NCBI RefSeq assembly: GCF_002575655.3 | Contig: NC_053037.3 | Span: forward strand, 447,299,793-447,363,792 | Source of the DNA: Aegilops tauschii subsp. strangulata | Lineage: Eukaryota; Streptophyta; Magnoliopsida; Poales; Poaceae | Reading direction: 5' to 3' | Length of the DNA stretch: 64,000 nucleotides | Translations under genes and position numbers: made by a program | In this document: piece by piece, positions 22,111-33,595 of the stretch | Numbering within the stretch: the stretch's first letter is position 1 | Layout of the letters: each line of letters starts with the position of its first letter | Notes under the pieces: model-generated | Seen by the model: the letters and a program-made list of their open reading frames with translations, nothing else | Databases searched by the model: none | What the model was told of the DNA's origin: nothing

Positions 22111-25100
22111 ATGGGAACTTTCTTCCTTCCCCGCGAGCGCAGCCAGCCTGCTGCGCCCGATGGCGCTTGCCCCGACGCGCTGCAAGGCGTCGACGACGCC
22201 TGCGCAGCGAGCCGCCTCGCCGATCTGTTCGGCGAGGCTCGCATCTCCGACGAGCCTGCGTCCGACGCAGGCACCGACTACCCCGAGAGCCGCCTCGTCA
22301 GCCTCCTCGACCAACTTCACGTCTCCAGCGAGCCTGCTGCGGACATGGAGTCTGTCGGCTCCACCGACCCGATGCTCATCGACTCCGACACCGCGTCGCT
22401 CGACGCCTACCCCTCCGACGTGGTGGTCTTCGACGACCCACTCCCTCGAGCTGACAGCGGCAGCAGCGCTGTCACCGAAGTGCTGGTCATCAGCCACGTC
22501 TCCAACTCGGGCGGGAGCGCCCGCGACGCTCAGCAAGCAGCGACGCACGACCTCTCCATCCCCCTCCCGGCCGACGCCGACGCCGAGACCCTGGACGCAC
22601 GCCGTCTTGCCCTCATCATGGAGAGCAAGAAGATAGCCTCGATGAGACGCCTCATCGAGGCCCACCAGCGCGAAGTCGACCGCGCCGCCTTCGGGACGCC
22701 GCCGCCGAGCGGCCCGAGCCGAGCCGGCTTCGTCCAGAAGCGCGGCGCAGCCGTTGCCAGCATGCTGGGCACAGATCGCCCCGTCTACGCCACCCCGCTC
22801 GAGAATCTGCGAGCCGCTCAGGCGGCAGCAGAGGAGCTCAATGGGCTGGGAGCCGATGAGCTCCCCTACATGACAAGACGGATCCAGCAGCTGATCGACG
22901 CGGCTGCAGAACGGCACGAAGCCGGCGCCCGAGCTGATAGCCATCCCCCGCGTCGGGAGCACGCCGCGACGTCCCGCTCGCCGACTGCGAGCGGCACGCG
23001 CCAGAAGAAAGACAAGGAGCCGGCTGCCAGCCGCAGCCGGACCCGCATCACTATCGAGCGCGACGCGGAAGGCCGCCCTCGGGCGGTTGAACATTAGGGA
23101 AACCTGCCTCCTCCCCCGCCTCGAAGAGAAAGACGCCTCACTCCGCCGCCCATCACACATCCGACTCTTGGCGACCGACTCGGCCGCCGAGAAGGAATCG
23201 GCGAGAGTGACGCCCGCCACAGGATCGACCGCCTTGCTCGGTCCCTGGCGTTAGAAGAAGAAGACGATGTCGGCCCGCCATGCTTTGGCCCCCGCATCCG
23301 CGACGAGCCCTTCCCCAAAGGGTTCTCGCTCCCCAGAGACACGCCCAAGTACAACGGCTCGGTGAAGCCGGAAGATTGGCTCATCGACTACTCCACAGCC
23401 GTCAGCATCGCCAACGGCAATCGGCGCGTCGCCGTGAAGTACGTCCCCTTGATGCTGCAAGGGACGGCGCGCACGTGGCTCAACAGCCTCAAGCCATACA
23501 GCATCAACAGCTGGCTGGACTTCACCGAGGTTTTCGTCCGCAACTTCACCAGCACCTACAAGCGGCCTCCCAAGCCTCGCCAGCTCTCCCTCTGCGTCCA
23601 AGGGCCCAACGAGTCGACCCGCGACTACCTCACGCGATGGAACGAGCTCCGCAACTCCTGCGAGGGAGTGCATGAGGTCCAGGCCATCGAATACTTCACT
23701 ACCGGGTGCCGAGAGGGCACCCTCCTCAAGCACCGACTCCTCTGCGACGAGCCCGCCACCCTCGACGAGCTACTCGTCATCGCCGACAAATACGCCACTG
23801 CCGACTCCTCCATGAAGACCGAGCTCCGAGTGGACGCCTCGGGGAAGGTAGTCGCTCCGGCTCCCAAGCAGCCGGCTGGCGACTCAAACCGGCGCCCCTA
23901 CCAGAACGACCACAAGCGCAAGGGCCCCATGCCGACTTCCTCCAGTCGGCAGGTGGCCACAATTGAAGACGAGCAGCCCGAAGAGCGGCTTGCTCCCAAG
24001 AAGAAGGGAGGCCGGCCGCCCTGGCAGCCGTCCTTCTCCTACGAACAAGCACTCGATGCCCCCTGCAAGTTCCACAGCGGCGCGAAGCCGTCCAAACATA
24101 CAACACGGAAATGCCACTGGCTCACCCGCATCACCAAGGGCGAAGGGATAGTGCCGCCTCCGCCTCCCGGCCCGCCGCCTCCAGCTCCCCAGCAGCCGGC
24201 GGCCCGGCCGGCAGTCGGCGCCATCCAAGACGAGTTCCCCGAAGCGCACGACGCCTACGTCGTCTTCACGAGTCAAGTCGACGACAAGCGCAGCCGACGC
24301 CGCCAACACCAAGAAGTAAACGCAGTCGCCTCTAGCACCGCCGAGTTCATGCATTGGTCGGAAAAGCCCATCAGCTGGAGCCAGGCCGACCACCCAGAGG
24401 TGATGCCTTCGCCTGGCTCCTATGCTATGGTCTTGGACGTCACCCTTGCGACGGAGAGGCGAGCTGCCAGATTTTCCCGCGTCCTGATAGACGGCGGAAG
24501 CAGTATCAACATACTGTACCGCGACACCATGGACAAGCTGAACATCAAAGCAAAGCAGCTCATGCCGAGCCGCACTGTCTTCCATGGTATCGTACCCGGC
24601 CTATCTTGCTCTCCAATCGGCAAGATCAAGATGGATGTTCTCTTCGGAGACAAAGATCACTTCCGCCGGGAAGCAATATGGTTCGAGGTGGTGGACCTGG
24701 AGAGCCCCTATCATGCGCTACTTGGCCGACCTGCTTTGGCCAAGTTCATGGTTGTGCCCCATTATGCCTACCTGAAGATGAAGATGCCGAGCTCGAAGGG
24801 GATCATCACGGTAGCCGGCGACTACAAGAAGTCCATCGAGTGTGCCATGGCCAGCAGCCGGCTGGCCGAGTCCCTCGTGGTGGCAGAAGAGAAGAAGATG
24901 CTGGAACGGGTTGTGGCCATGGCCGGCAAGCAGCCGACCTTGTCCCCCAACCCCAAGGACTGTGATGCGCAGGGCTCCTTCCAGCCTGCCAAAGAGACGA
25001 AGAAGATACCTCTAGACCCGGAGCACCCGGAGAGGTTCGCCGTGATTGGGGCGAACTTGGACAGTAAATAGGAAGGCGAGCTCGCCGACTTCCTCCGTGA

Positions 25101-28100
25101 GAATCGAGACATCTTTGCATGGTCCCCAAAGGACATGCCGGGTGTCCCGAAGGATTTCGCCGAGCACAAATTACATGTCCGAGCTGATGCGAAGCCGGTC
25201 AAGCAACCCCTCCGCCGACTATCAGAAGAGAAGCGAAGAATCGTGGGAGAAGAGATAGCCCGGCTCCTCGCAGCCGGCTTCATCATGGAGGTGTTCTTTC
25301 CAGAATGGCTTGCCAATCCAGTTCTGGTTTTGAAGAAGAATAACAAGTGGCGCATGTGTATAGACTACACAAGCTTGAACAAAGCCTGCCCAAAGGATCC
25401 GTTTGCTTTGCCACGGATTGACCAAGTGATAGACTCCACAGCCGGATGCGAGCTGTTGTGTTTTTTGGATGCATACTCAGGGTATCATCAGATCAAGTTG
25501 GACCCAGCTGACCGCCTGAAAACTGCCTTCATCACACCCTTTGGAGCTTTCTGCTACCTGACAATGACATTCGGCTTGAGAAACGCCGGTGCCACTTTTC
25601 AGCGTTGCATGCAGAAATGTCTCTTGAAACAACTCGGCAGAAATGCCCACGTCTACGTAGACGACATTGTGGTGAAGACAGAGAAGCGCGGTACCTTGCT
25701 GGAAGACCTGAAGGAAACATTCGCCAACTTGCGCCGATTCCAGATCAAGCTCAACCCCGAGAAGTGCGTGTTCGGAGTACCAGCCGGCCAGCTGCTAGGC
25801 TTCCTGGTCTCCGAACGCGGCATTGAGTGCAACCCTGTCAAGATCAAGGCCATCGAGAGGATGGAGATACCCACCAAGCTGCGAGATGTGCAGAAGTTCA
25901 CTGGCTGCTTAGCCTCCCTGAACCGTTTTATCAGCCGACTAGGAGAGAAGGCTCTCCCCCTGTACCGACTCATGAAGAAGTCCACTCACTTTGAGTGGAA
26001 TGATCAAGCCGACCAAGCCTTCCATGAGTTGAAGAAAATGTTGACCACTCCGCCTGTCCTGGCCGCGCCGACTGAGAAGGAGCCCATGCTCCTCTACATC
26101 GCCGCGACAAGCCGAGTCGTCAGCACTGTTGTTGTGGTCCAGCGCCCGGAGGAAGGCCGAGCCCAGCTGGTCCAGAGGCCGGTCTACTATCTCAGCGAAG
26201 TACTATCTAGCTCGAAGCAAAACTACCCGCACTACCAGAAGATGTGCTATGGGGTGTACTTCGCTGCCAAGAAATTGAAGCCCTACTTCCAAGAGCACCC
26301 CATCACGGTCGTGTGCACTGCCCCGCTCGCCGAAATCATAGGCAGCAGGGATGCATCCGGCCGGGTGGCCAAATGGGCCATTGCCTTGGCGCCCTACACG
26401 ATTTTCTATCAACCCCGCACCGCCATCAAGTCGCAAGCATTGGCCGACTTCCTCGTCGACTGGGCCGAGACCCAGTACCTACCGCCGGCTCCCGACTCTA
26501 CCCATTGGCGGATGCACTTTGACGGGTCCAAGATGCGCACCGGCTTGGGAGCCGGCATCGTCCTCACCTCTCCCAAAGGCGACAAGCTCAAGTACACGCT
26601 GCAGATCCACTTCGCCGCCTCCAACAACGTGGCCGAGTACGAGGCGCTCGTACATGGGCTCCGGCTAGCCAAAGAGCTCGGCATACGCCGGATCCTGTGC
26701 TACGGCGACTCCGACTTAGTGGTCCAGCAATCATCTGGCGATTGGGACGCCAAGGACGCGAACATGGCGAGCTACCGCTTCCTCGTCCAGCAGATGAGCG
26801 GACACTTCGAAGGGTGCGAGTTCCTTCATGTGCCAAGGGCCGACAATGACCAAGCAGATGCCCTAGCACGGATCGGCTCCACCCGACAAGCCATACCGAC
26901 TGGCGTCTCCCTCCAGCGCCTCCTCAAGCCGTCCATCAAGCCGTCTCCAGAGTCGGATTCCATCTTCGTACCGCCTGCGCCAGAAACAGCCGGACCCGGC
27001 TCAAGAAATCCCGCAGGCGGCGCGGGGACTTCGACGACTGCCCCAGGAACTGACGTAGTCGCACCCGGCCCAGGGACCTCAGAGCCCGGCCCGGGGACTG
27101 CAGCAGTCGGCCCGGGGACTGCAACGACGCAAGAAGTGGTGGTCGACCCCAACGCAACACCCAACCCACCCACCCGAGTCATGGTGGCCACGATAACAGC
27201 AGAAGAAGTCACAGCTCCCTCATGGGCCCAGCCCATCCTCAAGTTCCTAGTCAGCAGAGAGCTGCCGACTGATGAGATCGCAACAAGACTAGTGCAACGA
27301 CGAGCCGCAGCATACACAATAATCAACAGGGAGCTGGTGAAGCGCAGCGTTACTGGAGTCTTCCAGCGTTGCGTCTAGCCAGAAAAAGGAGTGGCAATCC
27401 TCAAAGACATCCACCAAGGCGAATGCGGCCACCACGCCGCCTCAAGATCCCTCGTGGCCAAGGCTTTCCGCCATGGGTTCTTCTGGCCGACTGCCTTGGA
27501 GGATGCTAAAGAAATAGTCAAGATCTGCAGAGGATGTCAAGTCTTCAGTTCCAAACAACACCTGCCGGCTTCTGCCCTCAAGACCATTCCCCTCACCTGG
27601 CCTTTCGCCGTTTGGGGACTGGACATGGTGGGCCCTTTCAAGACAACCCGCGGTGGCATGACACACCTGCTCGTTGCGGTGGACAAGTTCACAAAGTGGA
27701 TCGAAGCCAAGCCCATCAAGAAGCTGAACGGGCCAACTGCCGTGACATTCATCACCGACATCACTACTCGGTACGGCGTGCCGCACAGCATCATCACCGA
27801 CAACGGCACGAACTTCGCCAAAGGCGCACTGGCACATTTCTGCGCGACACAGGGCATCCGACTGGACTTAGCGTCCGTTGCCCACCCGCAGTCAAACGGC
27901 CAGGTCGAGCGAGCAAATGGACTTATCCTCTCCGGCATCAAGCCCCGACTGGTTGTACCACTGGAGCGATCGGCCGGCTGCTGGCTCGAAGAGCTGCCGG
28001 CTGTCCTCTGGAGTCTGCGCACTACACCCAACAAGTCAACCGGCTTCACTCCATTCTTCCTCGTGTACGGTGCCGAGGCTGTCATCCCAACAGACATCGA

Positions 28101-28487
28101 GTTCGACTCGCCTCGGATCACCATGTACACGGAGGAGGAAGCCAAAGAAGCAAGAGAAGACGGCGTCGACCTACTGGAAGAAGGCCGGCTGTTAGCCCTC
28201 AGCCGGTCCGCCATCTACCAGCAAGGCCTGCGCCGCTACTACAACCGCAAGGTCAAGCCAAGATCCTTCCAAGAGGGCGACCTTGTGCTCCGGCTGATCC
28301 AGCGAACAGCCGCCAGCACAAGCTCTCGGCCCCTTGGGAAGGCCCCTTCGTCGTCAGCAAGGCACTCGGCAACGACTCCTACTACTTGATCGACGCGCAA
28401 AAGCCAAGAGCACGCAAGAGAGACGACTCCGGCAAGGAGTCGGAGCGACCATGGAACGCAAACCTCCTAAGACGATTTTACAGCTGA
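22111..28487 (+). pseudogene. gag-pol: gag-pol of element E (Tat lineage), three amber stops and one frameshift
   Basis: A single frame runs from the ATG at 22111 to about 28300, broken only by TAG at 23095-23097, 25069-25071 and 27376-27378; a shift near 28300 displaces the integrase C-terminus. Order: Gag (22111 to about 24200, core WLIDYSTAVSIANG from 23374, Cys/His box near 24061-24120); aspartic protease (DGGSS, 24490); RT with LDAYSGYHQI at 25465, TFGLRNA near 25570 and YVDD at 25654-25665; RNase H (about 26050-26450); a second, archaeal-type RNase H (HFDGS near 26515, AEYEAL, GDSDL, DQADAL, to 26880); a Pro/Gly-rich linker; integrase with an HHCC finger (27424-27540) and D, D, E residues in GLDMVG, TDNGTN and ERANG. 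Two of the stops sit where a CAG glutamine codon would be plausible. Not functional as it stands without readthrough. Confidence 0.92.
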
Positions 28488-29272
28488 AAAGCAGTATGTA
28501 TCACGCTACCCCTTTTGTATTAAGTTACAAACCAACAGGCCCCCCGAACAGTACTCGGGGACTGCCTTTTATTTATCTATGGATGACGAGTGTCATATCC
28601 ATGAACGTCTTATTACATTTTGAATTCTTGTCCGGCACCGGGTCCGACTAGTCGGCCCGGGGACTGGCCGCCTTAAGCTATATTATAAGTTCTTCCCGAA
28701 GTCAGCAAAGTAGTGCGCCGGCTCCCCAGTCCTCTCTTGTTAAAAGTCGCAGCTCAAAGAACTGACTGTCCGACTAGCAAGAGAGAAGACAGAAAGGACG
28801 CCCACACGAAAACGGCTAAGGAACAACTAACCTATATAGCAAAAAGACGGCCTCCATATACGCCTGCCGACTGTCACAACAGCCGGCTGGCCGGCTTCCT
28901 AAAAACTTAGCTTAAGTCTGACCGAGCTAAAAGTACTTCCCCCTCCCCAATCGGCCAGGCACTCCCCGGCTACAGATTGTAGAGCAACTGTTTGTCTAGG
29001 GAGACGGCAACCAAGGGAGGGCGGCAAAGGAAAAAAGCAGAAGGACAAAAAGCAAAAGTACAAGGAAAAGCCGATTGCATAACTTATATACATAAAAGCC
29101 CCCGATAGGCGGCAACAGACTTGAGTTTCAATACACCTAGTGGGTGGAACTGCGCAGACTTAACCAAAAACATTGTTCAAAAGTAACAAGACAGGAAACA
29201 AAAGAAAGAAGACAAAGGCGCGAAGGCCGAGTTGGTCGGTGAAGGCAGCTCGCCGGCTGAAGGAGTGGCCGC
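28488..29272. other. Spacer between pol and the antisense gene in element E
   Basis: No coding sequence seen. It separates the 3' ends of two convergent units, the sense gag-pol and the minus-strand gene ending at 29273, so both transcripts must end here or overlap. An A-rich stretch at 28,980-29,100 could hold polyadenylation signals for either strand, but I cannot assign one. Confidence 0.6.
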
Positions 29273-32200
29273 CTAGCTGGTCCCGGCTTGACCGCCTCCC
29301 GCAACAGGAGACGCACTCGCACGCAGCGTAGTGCTGGAGGCGCGGTCAGGCTGGCCGGCTGCTCCACCAGCCGGCTCGACGTCTTCACCCTCCTCCTCCT
29401 CCTCTTCGCCCCCGTCGCTAGAGTCGATCTCCTCCGCCGAGTCCTCGCCGTACGCCGGGTCCAGCCCGAACCAATCTTCCGGCTGGGCGACTCCATTGTC
29501 GTCCACCTCGGGGGCGAAGACGTTGGTGTCGGTGTAGTCGGCGATCGCCGAAGCTCGCCGAATGATGGCTGGCCGCGCCGGCTCCAGCTCCGCGTCGGCT
29601 TGCTGCCGCCAGGTGGCCAGCTGGTCCAGATTCAGGCCTGGGTACCAGGCCTTGACGAACTCCAGCGCCCGGCCGGCGCCGGAGCGAGCCGCTGACGCCT
29701 TCCAAGCCTCGAAGCGCCCGACGGCCACCTCCAGCCAGTCGGCGGTCCGACTGGGAGTGCGCGGGATCACTTGGCCGGGCCAGAGGGCGGCCAGGACCTG
29801 CGACCCGGCACGCTGAAGCCGGCGGAGCAGCCTGTGAGCCGGCTGGATACGAGCCTGGATCGCCAGGAGCTGCTCCTCCAGCGAGCGGCCGGCAGTCGGC
29901 GAAATCTCGAAGCCGGCTTGCCTCTTCTCCTGGCGATGAGCTTCGATGGCCTGGTTGGCGGCAGTGGAATAGCCGGGGAAGGACTCTGCGTAGAAAAGAA
30001 AAGAAGAACCCCAAGTCAGAAAAACAAGTCAAAATGACAGATGGCAAGAAAGGACGAAGGGGTAGACGACTTACCGTCAATCAGATCCTCAATCTGGCCA
30101 TAGCCGGAGACCAGAGTCTGCCTGGCTTCGTCCCAGGCGACCGCCTCCGTCTCGAACTCGGCCTGGAGGGCGGCTTCGCGGTCCTGCGCGGCCTTCAGCG
30201 CCGCCTTGTGGCTTTCCTCCTGGTCGGCCAGCTTCTTGACCAGGCGGTCGCGCTCCTGCACTAAGGCGGCGAGCTCCGCGTCCTTGGCACGAAGAGCAGT
30301 CTGGGACTCCCCCAGCTGTGCCCTCAGACTGGCGTTGGCCGCTGCAGAGATAGAAGAACAAGAAGAACGATGAGAAATCATCAAGGAAGATCCGAGCCGA
30401 CTGCTCAGCAGTCGGCCCGAATCTCGGGGACTACACCTAGTGGGTGCGCTGACGCGCCCCCACATGAGATAGAGATCAAGATACATACCTCGGCTTTCAG
30501 TGAGATCGGCGGTCTTCTGCGTCAGCTCCCGAGCCTGGGAGTTGAAGGCGGCCGCTCGGAGGTTGTGATAGTCCTGCAAGATGGACAGAAGATCGACGTG
30601 AGAACGAAAGCAACGATGAGAAATCATCAAGGAAGATCCGAGCCGACTGCTCAGCAGTCGGCCCGAATCTCGGGGACTACACCTAGTGGGTGCGCTGACG
30701 CGCCCCCACGAGAGAAATCAAGAAGAAGATGAGAATACTAACCCGGATGGCAGCCCGCGTGGCGAGGAATTCGTCGGTGAATTGCCGCAGCGCCGCGGCT
30801 TGGCCCTGGAGCCGGGTCCGGACGTCTTGCGCGGCGATGTTCACTACGGCTGTCCCTCCGCCTGGCGTCCACCCGGAGGTAGCGCTGGCCGCCTCCGCGT
30901 CTCGGGCCGACGAGCTGGAGCCCACGGCCGGCTGTGGCTCCGACGCCACTTTCTGCGGCTCCGACGCGGCCTTCCCTGCGCGCCGGCTTGGCGGAACCCG
31001 GACCGCCACCGCAGCTCCCGCGGCCGGCTCGCCTCCCGCCGACTGTGCGGGCGCAGGCTCAGTCTGGCCGCCTTGGGCCGCCCTAGTCGGAGGAGTCGGC
31101 CCCGGCGCCTCCCTCACGAAGATGACGTCGTCGCCGCTCCCGCCCAGACCCGGCTGGGAACCGCTGGCTCCCCCTGGCGAGGGATCCGCGTCCCCGGGCG
31201 CCATGGCGCGCAGGGGGGTGACCATCAAGGCCTCCCCTGCCGCCGCTTCGGCCTCGACCTCTGCCTGGGCCTTGGCTGCAGCCTCGACGAGCGCCTTCGC
31301 CGCCTCCTCTTCCCGAGCTGCCTGGGCGGCGGCTGCCTTCCGTGCCTCCGCCTCCCGCGCTTCCTGCTCCTCCCGCACCTCCCGCGCGTTCCTCTCCGTC
31401 GCCTCCAGGAGGGCGGCGCGGGGATCTACGCGGCGGGTGGTGCTCCCAGAGCCCCCTGGCGACTCGACAACGGAGCCGACGGCCGCCCGCTCGAGTGACA
31501 GTGGAGCTCTGATCAAAGAAAAGAAGACAAAGGTTCAGAAGACCACCCAAGAAAAGAAAGAAGGAGAATACACAGAAAGAAAGAAAGCTTACGCTGACAC
31601 AGCCTGCGGCTGCTTTACCACTTTGCGGAAGCGAGCCGCCTTCGCGGCCGCTTCTTCCCGCCTGGCGGCTGCCGCCCCACCCCTCGGCTTCTTCGTCCGG
31701 CTACCGAACATGCCCTGGGTGGCGCGACGTTTCTGGCCTCTACCCCGAGCAGGCTGCGCGCCGGAGGAGCCCGCGCCGCGTCCGGAGGCTGGCTGGCGGG
31801 GCGGGACAACTTCGGCTTCGTCCTCGTCCGGCCAATCGTCGAAGGTCGCGGAGAACCCGGCGCCGCCTGCTTCGCCGCCGGCTTGGCCACCAGCCGGCTC
31901 GGCGGCTTCCTCCATATGGACCGCCCCCAGATCGGGGTCCTCCTGGTCATGCTCGGTCCGGTCGGGGATGAAGCGGCGCTCCACGTCCGCTCCGCTGGCC
32001 GGCCGAAGCAGAGGATTCTGTCAAAAAGCGAGCCGACTGAGTTAGAGTCGGCCCAGAGGAACTCGGCGACAAGGCTGAGAGAGAAAGAGAGAAAAAGAGA
32101 AGGGGAGCGTACCGTAGGCGGAGGATTGGCGCGGTTATATGGCTCCTTGCCGAATTGCCAGTCGTCGGGAAGCTGGCAGTTGGCGAGGTAGTTCACCATG

Positions 32201-33015
32201 TCGGCCGCGTCGGCCTGCGTCATCTCCTTGGTGCACATCCGGCTCGGATCGAGCTGGCCGCTCATCTGACAGATCAGATGAGGCCGGCTCTGGAGCGGGA
32301 GGACCCGGTGCGTGACGAACGCGGCCAGAAGGTCGGGCCCCGTCAGGCCCTCCGTCTGGACCATCACTCGCAGGCGGGCGATGGCGGCGTTTCCTCCCTG
32401 CGACAGCGTCACCGCCCGGAAGGACCACTGGGGCAGCCTCCCCGCCGGCGGGCCGGCTACGTAAGCCGGCAGGTTGACGTAGTCGCCCCGTGGAGCGATG
32501 TTCCGCACGTAGAAGTATGATTTCTGCCACTTCTTCACCGATTGGATCAGCGTGATGACGGGGAAGGGGTTGTCGGCGCCCGATCTCCACGACGGGATGA
32601 AGGCGCCAGTGTGGGCCGGCACGCCCTGGCTGCGCGTACCCAGCTTCGACTGGAAGAACTCCCCCCAGAGCTCAAGGGTGGGGAGGACGCCGAGATAGCC
32701 CTCGCACAGGGTGACGAAGGCCGACAGCAGCACCACCGCGTTGGGGGTGAGGTGGTGCGGCTGGAGCTGATAGAAGTCCAGCCAGGTGCGGAAGAAGGCG
32801 CTCACTGGCAAGCCGAAGCCGCGCAGGAAGTGCGAGCGGAAGACCACCCGCTCGGCATCCCGCGGCGCCGGCCTGATATCTTTCTCCGGCGCGAGGCGGA
32901 CCTCCACTTTGTCCGCACTGGGTAGACGCCGTGTGTCGCGGAGGAAGTCGATGTGGTCGTTGTGGACGATGGAGCCATCCCAATCCCCGCCACGCTGCTC
33001 TACGTGGGGAGGCAT
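29273..33015 (-). CDS. Intact six-exon antisense gene of element E (Transposase_28-like N-terminus)
   Basis: Exons on the minus strand: 33015-32113, 32017-31593, 31508-30743, 30573-30489, 30341-30075 and 29985-29273. Every intron has GT..AG ends (donors such as GTACGC, GTAAGC, GTTAGT, GTATGT and GTAAGT). The phases join, and the total is 3159 bases, giving 1052 codons plus TAG with no internal stop. Exon 1 (301 residues) resembles the 'putative gypsy type transposon' family (Transposase_28; from memory), with motifs such as FLRGFGLPVS and FFRTWLDFYQL. Exon 2 is basic and Gly/Ala-rich, exon 3 Ala/Glu-rich, exons 4-5 coiled coil, and exon 6 ends in an acidic tail (EEEEEEGEDVE). The ATG at 33015 is the first after a TATA box at 33160-33152. 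Antisense extra ORFs are known from Tat elements, but their function is unknown to me. Confidence 0.82.
30369..30709. repeat. 95-base direct repeats in two neighbouring introns of the antisense gene
   Basis: The block 30369-30463 is repeated at 30615-30709 essentially without change. The first lies in intron 4 and the second in intron 3, on either side of the 85-base exon 4. Each contains a near-perfect 21-base palindrome (GCCGACTGCT, one central base, AGCAGTCGGC; 30396-30416 and 30642-30662) and the sequence ACACCTAGTGGGT, which also occurs near 29,135. Confidence 0.88.
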
Positions 33016-33151
33016 GGCGGAAGCTAGCACGGCGGCGGAGGAGCGTGCGGAGGAAGAGCGCGGCGGCGAGGCGCTGTTGCAAGAACGAGCAAGGCGAGAA
33101 GACGAAGGGAGTAGGAGGAGCGTGCGAGGGTCTGCCGCCCTCCACCTCCCC

Positions 33152-33160
33152 CTACTTATA
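33152..33160 (-). promoter_or_regulatory. Core promoter (TATA box) of the antisense gene
   Basis: The minus strand reads TATAAGTAG in a GC-rich context, about 137 bases before the start codon at 33015. No ATG occurs on the minus strand between this box and that codon, which supports both the promoter and the chosen start. Confidence 0.65.
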
Positions 33161-33595
33161 GCCTCGCGCGGCCGAAGAGGCCGGACGTGGGGGGGAGACG
33201 TGGGATTAACTGCGCCCACTCCCCCCACGTCTCGCGTTTATTACGCATAAGTGCGAGCCGAAACTGCCGCACGGAACGTGCGGGCGGTTCCGGGATACAA
33301 AAGATCCGCGCCTGGGCCGGGGCGCGGACGTGGCGGGCCCCCTCTCTGCGGCAACGTCCCGTATCGCGCGTGGGCTGGCAGGCTTTCCGGCTACGTGGCG
33401 CGCCGTCGGCCCGCGGCCGGCCTGCGGCCCGGCGCACATGCCAGCGGATTCCCGCCCTTCGACTCCAGAAGATTTCGGCTCAGGCGACGTGCCTGACCAA
33501 GGCCGGCTCCCAGCTGCCGGCTTGCCGCGATGGGAAGCTGTTCGAGCTTCTCGAACTCTACTCCACCTCGAAGTCCGATCAGCTTCGGGGACTAC

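Noticed and set aside
22000..23220. 406-codon minus-strand frame opposite gag of E
   Set aside because: Shadow of the GC-rich gag; unlike the gene at 29273-33015 it has no promoter, splice logic or counterpart in F.
25135..27378. A separate gene starting at the ATG 25135
   Set aside because: The frame is the continuation of gag-pol after an amber stop; the ATG is an internal methionine.
30729..32045. 438-codon plus-strand frame across the antisense gene
   Set aside because: It runs over introns and exons of the minus-strand gene without regard to their borders and has a shadow-type composition.
31615..33228. Upstream start at 33228 for the antisense gene
   Set aside because: That ATG lies upstream of the TATA box at 33160-33152; the first ATG after the box is 33015 and gives exact exon phases.
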